From the NCBI RefSeq assembly GCF_044769865.1, contig NZ_JBIZWA010000002.1:496001-560000 (forward strand): a DNA stretch of 64,000 nt, written 5' to 3'. The notes below the pieces were generated by a model. That model was not told where the DNA came from. It worked only from the letters and a program-made list of their open reading frames with translations, and ran no database searches. Below are positions 1 to 8,186 of this stretch, in pieces; the stretch's first letter is position 1; each line of letters begins with the position of its first letter. The stretch is from Homoserinimonas sp044769865. Its GTDB lineage: Bacteria > Actinomycetota > Actinomycetes > Actinomycetales > Microbacteriaceae. Both the position numbers and the translations under genes were made by a program.

Positions 1-2
1 CC

Positions 3-743
3 GAGGTTGCGCGCCACGCGGGGCTTCCCTTGGCCGTGTTTCCGGGCGGCACCTTCAACCACTTCGCGCGCACGGCGGGTGTCCCCGACGTCCAGTCGGG
101 CATCGATGCATTGCGCGTGGGATCGGGACGGCGAGTGGATGTCGCGGAGCTGGTGCTCGACGACGACCCTCCCTTCACCGTGCTCAACGTGGCATCCGTC
201 GGTATCTACCCGGCCTTCGTCGCGGAGCGGGAGACGATGCAGTCACGCCTCGACAAACCGGTTGCGGCGGTCATTGCGGCGTTCAGGGTGCTGGCTCGCG
301 CCGAGACGATCGACGTGACCATCGACGGCCGGCGGGCCCGCGTCTGGTCGGTCGCGGTCGCGGCGGGAGAGAACTCCTCGGCGTCGATGGTGCCCCTGCA
401 ACGGCGCAGCCTCGACGATGCGACCCTCGACGTGCGCGTGCTGCACGCCATCGGACGCATGCCACGGGTTCGCGGCCTCGTCGCGCTTGCGTTTGGCCAG
501 CGCGCATCCGCTCTTCTCGACACGGTGCCGCTGCGTGCCAAGCTCGCGACGATCGAATCCTTCACGGCCGAGCGCGTGGCCATCGCCGTCCACCGGCGCG
601 GGGACGGGGATGTCGAATTCGGGCACGACGGCGAGGTGTCGACGAGTGCGGGGCCTCACGCGGATGACGATGCGAGGGCGGTTGTCTCGATCGTTCCAAG
701 AGGGCTCAGCGTCTACAGTTCGGGGCTGCCCGCAACGAGCTGA
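3..743 (+). CDS. diacylglycerol/lipid kinase family protein, 5' truncated by window edge
   Basis: The open frame runs in from before the window, so the N-terminus is missing. The first visible segment contains VFPGGTFNHFAR, which matches the glycine-rich GGTxNHFA nucleotide-binding motif of the DAGK catalytic domain (YegS/DgkB-like lipid kinases). About 245 residues remain, covering the end of the catalytic domain and the beta-rich C-terminal domain. Family knowledge: these enzymes phosphorylate diacylglycerol or related lipids with ATP at the membrane. Some actinobacterial members carry a PAP2 phosphatase domain at the N-terminus, which cannot be checked here. The substrate is not determinable from the sequence. 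Confidence 0.75.
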   Translation, partial: EVARHAGLPLAVFPGGTFNHFARTAGVPDVQSGIDALRVGSGRRVDVAELVLDDDPPFTVLNVASVGIYPAFVAERETMQSRLDKPVAAVIAAFRVLARAETIDVTIDGRRARVWSVAVAAGENSSASMVPLQRRSLDDATLDVRVLHAIGRMPRVRGLVALAFGQRASALLDTVPLRAKLATIESFTAERVAIAVHRRGDGDVEFGHDGEVSTSAGPHADDDARAVVSIVPRGLSVYSSGLPATS

Positions 744-789
744 CGAGCTGTGGGAGCGTTCTGCTCACTTGTACCGTAGCGTGGGGATT

Positions 790-1608
790 GTGTCGTCTCA
801 ATCAGCGCAGATTTCCACGGTGGCCCGGCGCAACAACGTGAATATCAGCGGCAATCCGAACGGGCGAACCATCCTTTTCTCCCACGGCTTCGGCTGCAAT
901 CAAGATGTGTGGCGTCATGTGGCGCCAGCATTCCTTGAGGACTACCGGGTCGTGCTCTTCGATCTGACCGGGGCGGGCGCATCCGATCTCTCGGCATACG
1001 ACCGAGCGAAGTATGACTCGCTTGACGGCTATGCCGATGACGTGATCGAGATCCTCGAAGATCTGGACGCGAAGGACGCCATCTTCGTCGGCCACTCGGT
1101 CAGCTCGATGATCGGCGTGCTGGCGGCCAACCGCGATCCGTCCCGTGTCGGCACCCTCGTGCTGGTGGGGCCGTCGGCCCGCTACATCAACGACGGCGGC
1201 TATGTCGGTGGCTTCGAGGAGGCCGACATCATGGCGCTGCTCGACGACCTGGATGCGAACTATCTGGGATGGTCGTCGGCGATGGCCCCCGCGATCATGG
1301 GCAACCCTGACCGACCCGAGCTTGGGGAGGAACTGACCGGCAACTTCTGCAGCACGGACCCGGAGATCGCGCGGCACTTCGCGCGGGTCACGTTCCTGTC
1401 AGACAACCGGCGCGACCTCGCCGAGGTGAGCGTACCCACCCTCGTGCTGCAGTGCAGCGACGACCTCATTGCCCCTGCCTCGGCGGGACGCTACGTGCAC
1501 GAACACATCCGTGACAGCACCTTCGTGAACCTGAGCGCCACCGGCCACATCCCCAACCTGTCAAACCCTGCCGAGCTGAGTGAAGCGATCCTGGGGTTCC
1601 TGCGATGA
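790..1608 (+). CDS. RsbQ-like alpha/beta hydrolase
   Basis: A 272-residue alpha/beta hydrolase very close in length and pattern to Bacillus RsbQ (269 aa). It has FSHGFGCNQDVW at the oxyanion region, a nucleophile elbow GHSVSS with Ser103, the acid in QCSDDLIAP, and the base in ATGHIPNLS. Blocks typical of RsbQ are also present (YDSLDGYADDV, GFEEADI, FCSTDPEIARHFA). RsbQ relatives bind a small hydrophobic ligand and act as sensors, as do plant D14/KAI2. In Bacillus the partner is the PAS-PP2C phosphatase RsbP. Here the gene ends in a 4-bp ATGA overlap with a PAS-GAF-GGDEF gene, suggesting an equivalent sensor pair. The start is uncertain: GTG at 790 was chosen by length, GTG at 781 is the alternative, and neither has a well-spaced SD. 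Confidence 0.88.
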   Translation: MSSQSAQISTVARRNNVNISGNPNGRTILFSHGFGCNQDVWRHVAPAFLEDYRVVLFDLTGAGASDLSAYDRAKYDSLDGYADDVIEILEDLDAKDAIFVGHSVSSMIGVLAANRDPSRVGTLVLVGPSARYINDGGYVGGFEEADIMALLDDLDANYLGWSSAMAPAIMGNPDRPELGEELTGNFCSTDPEIARHFARVTFLSDNRRDLAEVSVPTLVLQCSDDLIAPASAGRYVHEHIRDSTFVNLSATGHIPNLSNPAELSEAILGFLR

Positions 1609-3038
1609 GCGACGCCCCGGCCGCCTCGAGGAGCAACGACATCGAAGCATCACTCGAAGACCTCTATGAGCATGCGCCGTGTGGGTTCTTCTCCACGACC
1701 ATCGATGGCGTGATTGTGCGGGTCAATGAGACCTTCGTCTCGATGAGTGGGCGCAGCCGCGAGCAGCTTCTCGGCGCGCAGGTGCTGTCGATCTTGACAC
1801 CCGGAGGACAGCTCTTCTACGAGTCGCGCTACATCCCCGTGCTGCATCTCCAGGGCGAGGCCCAGGAGGTCGCCCTCACACTCCAGACCGCGTCGGGCGA
1901 GGAGCGTCCTGTGCTCGTCAACGGTGTCGTGATCGATGGTGTGCAGGGGCGTCCCACGGCGATCCGCGCCGCCGTTTTCCCTTACAGCGGCCGCAAGGAG
2001 TACGAGCGGGAGCTCCTCGAGGCTCGACGGGCGGCCGAGGCATCCGAGTCGCGACTGCAGGTGCTGTACGGCGCATCCGAGCGCTTCAGTTCCGCTGACA
2101 CTGAGGAGCAGCTCGCGAGCGAGCTCGCCGAGTGCGCCCGTGACGCGTTCACGGCACCGGATGCCAGTGTCTACTTGGCGGATGAGTCGGGCACGCTGGC
2201 GCTTGCCGCTGGCAATTCACCGCTCGCGGCCACGCTGCTTGAGGCAGGCGGGCCGATCGAGACGTCCATGGCGGGCGAGTGCGTCGTCTCGGTGAGCGAA
2301 ACGGATGCCGACGCGAACCACCCGGCGAGCCTCCGTGAGTCGATGCGCAGCGCGAGAGTCGAAACGGTCGTCGTCGTTCCCATCGCGGAACCCCAGAAGC
2401 GGTTCGGCGCACTCGTGCTGTCGTTCCGCCGGGCCCGGCGCTTCGAGTCACAGGATGAAGACCTGGGGCTCACCCTGGCCCGGCAGGCGGCCGAGGTGCT
2501 TGCGCGACTCCGCGCCGAGGCAGTGCTGGAGCGGCTCGCGCTGTATGACGACGTGACGGGACTTCCCACCCGACGTGTCGTCGTGGCTCGCACGAACGAG
2601 GCGATAGACGAGGCGCAATCGAACTCGAAGCCGATGGCCATCGTGGCGGTCGTCGTTGATGGGTTCAAGGAGATCAGCAACACCTTCGGACGCGTCGCAG
2701 CGGAAGATGCGCTGTCGGAGGTTGGCGGACGGATCAGCATCGCTGTGCCTGATGCCGACCTGGTGGGGCGCACGAACACGAACGAGTTCGTGGTGGTCTG
2801 CAAGGGTACGGACGCGGCAAGCATAGAGTCGCTGGTCGACACGCTCGGAGCAGCGCTCGAGCAGCCTCTCGGTGCGGGAGATGGCAGCACGGCGATTGCG
2901 AGCACGATCGGTGCCGCGCTCTACCGCGGCGTCGGGGCGCGCCCGTCGGCGCAGTCGTTGTTCGACAGCGCGGGGGAGGCTGTGTACCGGGCTCAGGCCC
3001 TGGGCACCAACCGGGCGGCGGTGACGTCCGTCGACTAG
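1605..3038 (+). CDS. PAS-GAF-GGDEF signalling protein with degenerate GGDEF
   Basis: A 477-residue soluble protein. An N-terminal PAS domain (about 15-130, with LYEHAPCGFFSTTIDG and VNETFVSMSGRSREQLLG) is followed by a short helix, a GAF domain (about 145-300) and a C-terminal GGDEF-type domain (about 305-475, entry motif YDDVTGLPTRR). At residues 391-395, where active diguanylate cyclases have GGDEF, this protein has NTNEF. The usual RxxD inhibitory site is also lost (PDAD). It therefore probably does not make c-di-GMP and may act as a regulatory or binding domain. It overlaps the RsbQ-like gene by 4 bp, so translation is likely coupled, and the hydrolase is the obvious candidate partner of the PAS domain. 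An active GGDEF gene follows. Confidence 0.88.
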   Translation: MSDAPAASRSNDIEASLEDLYEHAPCGFFSTTIDGVIVRVNETFVSMSGRSREQLLGAQVLSILTPGGQLFYESRYIPVLHLQGEAQEVALTLQTASGEERPVLVNGVVIDGVQGRPTAIRAAVFPYSGRKEYERELLEARRAAEASESRLQVLYGASERFSSADTEEQLASELAECARDAFTAPDASVYLADESGTLALAAGNSPLAATLLEAGGPIETSMAGECVVSVSETDADANHPASLRESMRSARVETVVVVPIAEPQKRFGALVLSFRRARRFESQDEDLGLTLARQAAEVLARLRAEAVLERLALYDDVTGLPTRRVVVARTNEAIDEAQSNSKPMAIVAVVVDGFKEISNTFGRVAAEDALSEVGGRISIAVPDADLVGRTNTNEFVVVCKGTDAASIESLVDTLGAALEQPLGAGDGSTAIASTIGAALYRGVGARPSAQSLFDSAGEAVYRAQALGTNRAAVTSVD

Positions 3039-3149
3039 GGCGTCGCCACCCGTCTACCCCAGAACTCGGGGTGAGCGAACCGCCTACAGCAAGCGGAACG
3101 GGCGCGGATCGGACCTGACTCTCCAATACTCTTGCCCTACGTGTCGTAA

Positions 3150-4313
3150 ATGGAGGCTGGGGGCGCCGAAGTGTTGGACATCCTGACCCTGCGCATCGCC
3201 CTTGGTGTCGTGGCACTCGTCCTGCTGACACACATCTACTTCGTCACCTACAGGACCACTCGGTCTCCCTACAGCTTGCGGTGGAGCCTTGCCCTGCTTT
3301 TCATCCTCAGCGGCTCTTCCGCGTACCTGTTCAACGGCACGGACCATCAGCTGTGGGCGAATCCCCTGGGCAATTTCCTCCTCGTCGCTGGCGCGGTTGC
3401 CGTCTGGGCCGGTGCGCGTTCACTCGGCGAACGCGCTGTAGGGCCGTGGCACGCAATCCCAGGTCCCTTGTTGGCACTCACTGCTGCCGCGCTCGACTCG
3501 CCTGGGAGGCACGTATGGCCAGGGGGTGCAGTGTTCCTCGCCCTCGTGGCCCTCTACAGCGGACTCGCGGCCGTCGAGTTCCTCCGCCTTGAGCGACAGA
3601 GCTGGCAAGGCGTGCGTCCCCTCGCCGGCGCTGCCGGACTCTTCTCCCTGTTCTATCTGGCACGCTGTATCGCATTCATGATCGATGGACCGGATGGCAC
3701 AGTGTTCCAGTTCGTCTTCGGAAGCGAGGTCACGACGGTCGTCGTCACCGCGTTCTTCATTTTCGGTGCGTTCTCTATCACCACGCTCAGCCATGAGCAG
3801 GTAGCGAGCCGACTGCGCACGAAGGCGTCCCGTGATGGCCTCACGGGCGTCTTGAATCGTGCCGGCTTCCTCGAACAGGCAGAGACCCGGCGATCTCGGG
3901 GAAGCGGCGCGGCGCTCATCCTCGCGGACCTGGACGGATACAAGGCCATCAACGACACCTATGGTCACCAGGTGGGCGACCGGGCGCTCCAAGCCTTCGC
4001 CGCGGCCTGCGTCGCCAGCGTTCGAGACTCGGACCTCGTGGGTCGGTACGGGGGTGATGAGTTCGTCATCCTGCTTCCAGGCGCGTCATTCGACCAGGCC
4101 GAACGCGTGGCGAGCGAGATCAGCCGCCGTCTCCGCGACGCGAAACCGGCCGAACTGCAGCTCTGGCCCACGGTGAGCTGCGGTGTAGCCGTGCTGAACC
4201 AGCAAAGCTTCGACTTCGAGCACGCCATTGCGGCTGCCGATGCTGCGCTCTACGCGGCAAAGTCGCTGGGGCGCGACCGTGTGGAGCGGGCCGGCCCGAC
4301 ACCTGCAACCTAG
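3150..4313 (+). CDS. membrane-anchored diguanylate cyclase
   Basis: A 387-residue protein with about six or seven hydrophobic helices in the first 215 residues, then a short linker and a GGDEF domain (about 225-380). The active site is intact: RYGGDEF with GGDEF at 301-305, the magnesium-site segment LADLDGYKAINDTYGH, and an RxxD product-inhibition site (RDSD, 292-295) spaced five residues before GGDEF. It should convert two GTP to c-di-GMP at the cytoplasmic face, controlled by an unrecognised membrane sensor region. It lies 111 bp after the degenerate PAS-GAF-GGDEF gene on the same strand. The start is uncertain: ATG 3150 has no SD, whereas GTG 3171 has a purine-rich GGGGG seven bases upstream and may be the true start. 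Confidence 0.9.
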   Translation: MEAGGAEVLDILTLRIALGVVALVLLTHIYFVTYRTTRSPYSLRWSLALLFILSGSSAYLFNGTDHQLWANPLGNFLLVAGAVAVWAGARSLGERAVGPWHAIPGPLLALTAAALDSPGRHVWPGGAVFLALVALYSGLAAVEFLRLERQSWQGVRPLAGAAGLFSLFYLARCIAFMIDGPDGTVFQFVFGSEVTTVVVTAFFIFGAFSITTLSHEQVASRLRTKASRDGLTGVLNRAGFLEQAETRRSRGSGAALILADLDGYKAINDTYGHQVGDRALQAFAAACVASVRDSDLVGRYGGDEFVILLPGASFDQAERVASEISRRLRDAKPAELQLWPTVSCGVAVLNQQSFDFEHAIAAADAALYAAKSLGRDRVERAGPTPAT

Positions 4314-4516
4314 TTCTCCGCGTCGCCCGCGGTTCGAGGATTTCCCGGCCGTGCCGCTAGGAGCGACCCCCTACCACCCCGGGGCGGTGCCGTCCCCATC
4401 CCCGCCAAGAAATCGGGTTTTGTCGGGATGTGCCCCGATGTCTCCGCTCCGGCCAGGTTCCACACTCGTTGCAACGCCACTTACGGCACACACCGACGAG
4501 CAAGGGAAACATCATC

Positions 4517-4807
4517 ATGGCCGCAGACGACAACCTCAACGTTCTCGGGGTTCAGACCAATACGAGCAACGCCGACTACTCCGACGTCGATTCGCACAAC
4601 GACAACTCGGACAACGATTTCCTGTCGAACAACACCGACAACTCGGACAACGATCTGCTGTCGAACAACACCGACAATTCAGACAACGTTCATACACTAG
4701 GGCCGATCCTGATCTGTCGCCGGTCTGCATATACTGCGAATATGGCAATCACTCGGGGCACCCCCGCCCGGCCGTCCGCCCCCGATCTTCGCAGAGTTGC
4801 ACTGTGA
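4517..4807 (+). CDS. small Asn/Asp-rich tandem-repeat protein (hypothetical)
   Basis: A 96-residue open frame beginning at ATG 4517 with a good SD (AAGGGAAA at 4502-4509). Residues 1-60 are strongly acidic and rich in Asn, Asp and Ser, with a 12-residue unit of the form DNSDNDxLSNNT repeated two and a half times. The last 35 residues look like translated intergenic DNA, so the functional protein may once have ended earlier. There is no signal peptide or membrane helix and I recognise no family. The stop overlaps the GTG start of the DUF808 gene (GTGA at 4804-4807). The SD and in-frame repeats argue for a real gene, but the odd C-terminus keeps confidence moderate. Confidence 0.55.
   Translation: MAADDNLNVLGVQTNTSNADYSDVDSHNDNSDNDFLSNNTDNSDNDLLSNNTDNSDNVHTLGPILICRRSAYTANMAITRGTPARPSAPDLRRVAL
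4601..4688 (+). repeat. 36-bp in-frame tandem repeat, about 2.5 copies
   Basis: Two full 36-bp units (4601-4636 and 4637-4672, two mismatches) and a partial third (4673-4688) lie inside the small Asn/Asp-rich gene. The period is twelve codons, so changes in copy number keep the frame. Confidence 0.9.
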
Positions 4808-5814
4808 GCGGCGGTCTCGTCGCCCTCCTTGACGACATTGCGGCGCTGGCCCGCATTGCGGCCGCTTCTCTCGACGATGTCGCCGCCGGAGCGGCCAAGG
4901 CTGGGGCGAAAGCGGCAGGCGTAGTGATCGATGATGCCGCCGTCACGCCGCAGTACGTGTCTGGGTCGCATCCGTCCCGTGAACTGCCGATGATCAAGAA
5001 GATCTTCTGGGGCTCGCTCCGCAACAAGCTGCTGATCATCCTGCCGGCGCTGCTCCTTGTCAGCGCCTTCCTCCCTTGGGCAATCCCGTTCATCCTCATG
5101 CTGGGCGGCACCTACCTCTGTTACGAGGGGGCCGAGAAGGTGTGGCACAAGCTTCGAGGCCACTCTGCGGCGAAGGAGGCGCCAGCGGTCGAGCGGGGTC
5201 CCGAGGCGGAAGCGAAGGTGACGAAGGGCGCTATCACGACCGACTTCATCCTGTCGTGCGAGATCATGGTGATCTCGATGAACGAGGTTGCCGACGAGTC
5301 CATATGGGTTCGGGCGGCGATCCTGGTTGTCGTCGCGATCGCGATCACGGTCCTCGTCTACGGCGCCGTCGCGCTCATCGTCAAGATGGACGACATCGGC
5401 CTGCACCTCACCACGAAGGAGTCGGAGGGCACCCAGCGCTTCGGGCGGATGCTCGTCAAGGGCATGCCCGCCGTGCTGGGCGCAATCACCCTCGTCGGGA
5501 CGGTAGCAATGCTCTGGGTTGGCGGTCACATCATGCTCCAGGGCGTCTACGACCTCGGTTGGCACCTGCCCTATGACGTGGTGCATCTTCTCGAGACACC
5601 CTTCGTCGGCATCCCAGTGGTCGGCGGCTTCCTGGTCTGGCTCGTGGACACCCTGTGCTCAGCGATCCTCGGGCTCGTGTGGGGACTTGCCGTGTTTGCG
5701 GTCGTGCACCCGCTCCTGAAGGCGCTGCCGTTCGGAAAGAAGAAGGGCGGCCACGAGGAGGGCGACGTTCGCGCCGCCATCGCTGGCTACCGGCCGACGA
5801 AACAGGGCGACTGA
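4804..5814 (+). CDS. DUF808 (YedI-type) membrane protein
   Basis: A 336-residue protein with the DUF808 pattern. It has an N-terminal soluble stretch (SGGLVALLDDIAALARIAA, then DDVAAGAAKAGAKAAGVVIDD) and about four or five transmembrane helices, two of them around residues 75-105. LGGTYLCYEGAEKVWHK is a recognisable family block, and the protein ends in a charged tail. The biochemical role of the family is unknown. GTG 4804 is chosen because the family N-terminus begins there. It overlaps the preceding small frame, and no strong SD is visible, so translation may be coupled. A TATACT hexamer at 4730-4735 could be a -10 element for this gene. Confidence 0.9.
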   Translation: MSGGLVALLDDIAALARIAAASLDDVAAGAAKAGAKAAGVVIDDAAVTPQYVSGSHPSRELPMIKKIFWGSLRNKLLIILPALLLVSAFLPWAIPFILMLGGTYLCYEGAEKVWHKLRGHSAAKEAPAVERGPEAEAKVTKGAITTDFILSCEIMVISMNEVADESIWVRAAILVVVAIAITVLVYGAVALIVKMDDIGLHLTTKESEGTQRFGRMLVKGMPAVLGAITLVGTVAMLWVGGHIMLQGVYDLGWHLPYDVVHLLETPFVGIPVVGGFLVWLVDTLCSAILGLVWGLAVFAVVHPLLKALPFGKKKGGHEEGDVRAAIAGYRPTKQGD

Positions 5815-5859
5815 CGCACGGTCTAGCGACGCCGCCAGCGCTCATGGTCTAGTGGCTTC

Positions 5860-6510
5860 GTGCCTTCCAAAGACTGGACCGAAGTGTGGCCTGCCGTGCA
5901 TGCCGAGCGCCTGGCGCTGATCGACGACCTGACCGGCGGCCGGCCAGAGCACTGGTCCACGCCCTCGCTGTGCCCGGGTTGGGATGTCCATGACGTTCTG
6001 GCCCACCTGGTGAGCACCGCAAAGACGAGCCGGTGGGGCTTCGTTCTCGGCATGCTGGCGGCCCGGGGAGACTTCGACCGCGACAACGCGAGAGGAATTT
6101 CTCGCGAGCGTGCCGCGACGCCAGCCGAGACGCTGGATGAGTTTCGACGGGTGGCGCGTGAGACGAAGACGCCCCCAGCAGCACCGGCGACCCGACTCGT
6201 CGAGGCAATAGTGCATGGTGAGGACATCCGGCGCCCCCTCGGGCTGCACCGCCAGTACCCGGTCGAGCACGTCGTCACGGCGCTGGAACACCAGCTCAAG
6301 ACGCCGGTAGCCTTCGGCGGCGGCAGGGAACGAGCTGCCGGTTGGCGACTCGCGGCATCCGATTCGCACGTCATTGCGGGCACGGGCCCCGAGGTCAGGG
6401 CGTCGACACTGACCCTGCTGCTCGCCGTCTCAGGACGCCCTATCAGCAGAGACGAGATCGGGGGCGACGGGGCAGAGGCATTCATGAGGCAGCTGGCCCC
6501 ACACGGCTAA
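5860..6510 (+). CDS. maleylpyruvate isomerase / mycothiol-dependent enzyme-like protein (DinB fold)
   Basis: A 216-residue protein of the TIGR03083 type (mycothiol-dependent maleylpyruvate isomerase/DinB-like four-helix fold). The N-terminus has the family block LTGGRPEHWSTPSLCPGWDVHDVLAHLV, in which the histidine of the second helix is a usual metal ligand, and the next histidine is in EAIVHGEDIRRPL. Members use or bind mycothiol or another thiol, and the substrate cannot be told from the sequence. Mycothiol is plausible here because mshC is in the same window. The start GTG 5860 has no evident SD, so the N-terminus is uncertain by a few residues. It lies 45 bp after the DUF808 gene. Confidence 0.82.
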   Translation: MPSKDWTEVWPAVHAERLALIDDLTGGRPEHWSTPSLCPGWDVHDVLAHLVSTAKTSRWGFVLGMLAARGDFDRDNARGISRERAATPAETLDEFRRVARETKTPPAAPATRLVEAIVHGEDIRRPLGLHRQYPVEHVVTALEHQLKTPVAFGGGRERAAGWRLAASDSHVIAGTGPEVRASTLTLLLAVSGRPISRDEIGGDGAEAFMRQLAPHG

Positions 6511-6555
6511 TGGCAGGTGGCGTTTGTCGGATGCACGCGTCCGGTTCTCCGCTGC

Positions 6556-7374
6556 CTAGAGCCGCGCGTACTTCGCACGGGCGAAGCAGTACACGCCATA
6601 TGCCATGAGGCCGAGGGCGACGACCGTCAGGATCGCCGGGCCCAGCGGGAGTTCGACGAGGGCCTTGAGCGCTCCGTCGAGCCCGGTGGCTTCGCTCGGG
6701 TCGGAGGTGGTCGCTGCGACGCCGAAGAGGATGCCGACGACGGAGATCGCGACGCCCTTGGCGATGTAACCGATGCGACCGAGCATTGTGAGCGTATTTC
6801 CGGTCTTGCCGTCGGGGGCGGAGATGTCCTGCAGGAACTTCGTCTTCGCACCCTTCACGATGAAATACACGCCAACGGCGAGCACTCCGAGCCCGAGAAG
6901 CACGACGATGAAGACACCACCGGGCGCCGAGAGCAGCGTTGCCGTGATGCTCCGCGTGTCGCTCGAGCTGTCGCCTCCACCGCCCATCGCAACACTGGCC
7001 GCGGAGAACCCGATGGCGAGGTACGCGATTGCCTTGCCACCTTCCTTGGCTCGGTCGGCCCAGCCATCCTTGTTGGTGCCGCGAATGAGAAACGCCTCGA
7101 GCACTTGGAACAGCCCCAGCGCGAACAGCCCCACCCCGACGACCCAGAGCAGGATGCCGCCACCGGGGGTCGAGGCGAGCCCGCTCAACGCACCACCCTG
7201 GTCGGCGTCCCCGCCTGAGCCAAAGGCGACACTTATCGCGATTCCCCCGATGAGCAGGTGGAGCAGCCCGTTGACCGCGAACCCGCTGCGCGCAGCGAAC
7301 CGGAACGCACGGTTGTGCTGCAGCCGTGACGCAGTGGAACGAGCGGATGCTGCGGACGGAGAAGAGGAAGCCAT
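6556..7374 (-). CDS. DUF1206 integral membrane protein
   Basis: A 272-residue protein of three repeated units of two transmembrane helices, each with the DUF1206 pattern (aromatic-Ala-Arg-x-Gly, then GLLHLLIGGIA-like helices): about residues 22-85, 95-165 and 180-265. The linkers are rich in Gly, Asp and Ser (GSGGDADQGG, GGGGDSSSDT). The family is widespread in actinobacteria and proteobacteria and has no assigned function. The gene is monocistronic and convergent with the preceding plus-strand gene. Confidence 0.88.
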   Translation of the reverse strand: MASSSPSAASARSTASRLQHNRAFRFAARSGFAVNGLLHLLIGGIAISVAFGSGGDADQGGALSGLASTPGGGILLWVVGVGLFALGLFQVLEAFLIRGTNKDGWADRAKEGGKAIAYLAIGFSAASVAMGGGGDSSSDTRSITATLLSAPGGVFIVVLLGLGVLAVGVYFIVKGAKTKFLQDISAPDGKTGNTLTMLGRIGYIAKGVAISVVGILFGVAATTSDPSEATGLDGALKALVELPLGPAILTVVALGLMAYGVYCFARAKYARL

Positions 7375-7451
7375 CGCTTCACCATAGGCCGGTCCATGAG
7401 TGCGGTGCGCCTGTTCTTTTGTTCCCGCGTGCCTGCGCCTAGGGTTCAGGA

Positions 7452-7817
7452 ATGAACGCGCGTGGCGATCAGAGCCCGATCGAGCAGTATTTCGCAGGCT
7501 GTGACCCGCGCTCGCGCCAGATCTTCGAAGCGGTGCGGTCGGCGATCGCGTCGACTGGCCCCGCCGACGTGCGAGTGTCGAAGAGCCAGGTAGCGTTCCG
7601 GCGCCGTCGCGGCTTCGCCGCGGTATGGATGCCCGCCCAATACCTGCGCGGAGAGATTGCCCCGCTTGTCCTCACGATCAGTTTGGATCGTCGAGACGAG
7701 TCACCCCGCTGGAAAGAGGTGGTCGAACCCCGACCGGGGAGGTTCACTCATCACCTTGAACTGCGCACCGTGGAACATATCGATGACGAAGTTCTCAACT
7801 GGCTCCGCGAAGCATAG
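7452..7817 (+). CDS. DUF5655 domain protein
   Basis: A 121-residue protein matching the small DUF5655 domain: a start of the form SPIEQYFAGCDPRSRQIFEAVRS, a core VRVSKSQVAFRRRRGFAAVW, and a C-terminal block HHLELRTVEHIDDEVLNWL. The function is unknown, though the fold is thought to be DNA-binding-like or enzymatic in larger proteins. The gene stands alone, 78 bp after the divergent DUF1206 start, and a hairpin follows about 80 bp downstream. It is the last gene before the putative island. Confidence 0.82.
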   Translation: MNARGDQSPIEQYFAGCDPRSRQIFEAVRSAIASTGPADVRVSKSQVAFRRRRGFAAVWMPAQYLRGEIAPLVLTISLDRRDESPRWKEVVEPRPGRFTHHLELRTVEHIDDEVLNWLREA

Positions 7818-7894
7818 GCCGAAGCCGCATAAGACTCGCCAGCTGAAGCGTCTGCTCTGCGACTAACAGAAGCGCCAGAACGGCGCTATAACCA

Positions 7895-7926
7895 CGAAAT
7901 CCCCGAGCCTCAGCTCGGGGATTTCG
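7895..7926 (+). terminator. Rho-independent-type hairpin, copy of the tRNA-Leu terminator
   Basis: Perfect 14-bp arms (7895-7908 and 7913-7926) around a CTCA loop, followed by a weak T-rich GTTTCG. It could terminate the DUF5655 transcript, but it is nearly identical to the tRNA-Leu terminator 15.6 kb away. Confidence 0.75.
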
Positions 7927-7933
7927 TTTCGTG
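7897..7933. repeat. direct repeat, putative distal attachment site of the island
   Basis: This 37-bp sequence matches 23532-23568 at 35 of 37 positions in the same orientation, and the two differences are in the hairpin loop. The partner copy touches the 3' end of tRNA-Leu, so this looks like the duplicated end produced by site-specific integration. An independent terminator of similar sequence remains possible. Confidence 0.55.
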
Positions 7934-8186
7934 GGAGGTTCGGACAATTCATCCGGCCCTGTGCCTGCAGGGGAGTGCAAAGCGAGAGTCGAGCAGCATT
8001 CCATGCAATAACGGTTCAAATTCCATGAGCAGCGCCGATGCCAAAGATGTAGTTCATTCGCGAGCTTCCATTCCGATTTGCCGCTGGGCGGGAATGGGGC
8101 TCAAAACGGACATCATGCGTGAGCGCCGAGGTCCGCCCTCGCTTGTAAAAGACTGTCCCGGCCGCTGGCGGAAACGGTCAACGACG

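Larger units (their letters stand above)
7818..8186. other. intergenic region with hairpin and left island boundary
   Basis: This 369-bp stretch holds the hairpin/repeat at 7895-7933 and no convincing gene. Base composition drops in GC after the repeat, in line with the start of acquired DNA. Confidence 0.6.

Noticed and set aside
4228..4803. In-frame upstream extension of the DUF808 protein
   Set aside because: It overlaps the end of the diguanylate cyclase gene and the repeat gene, and its sequence is an Arg/Gln-rich shadow of the repeats. The DUF808 fold begins at GTG 4804.
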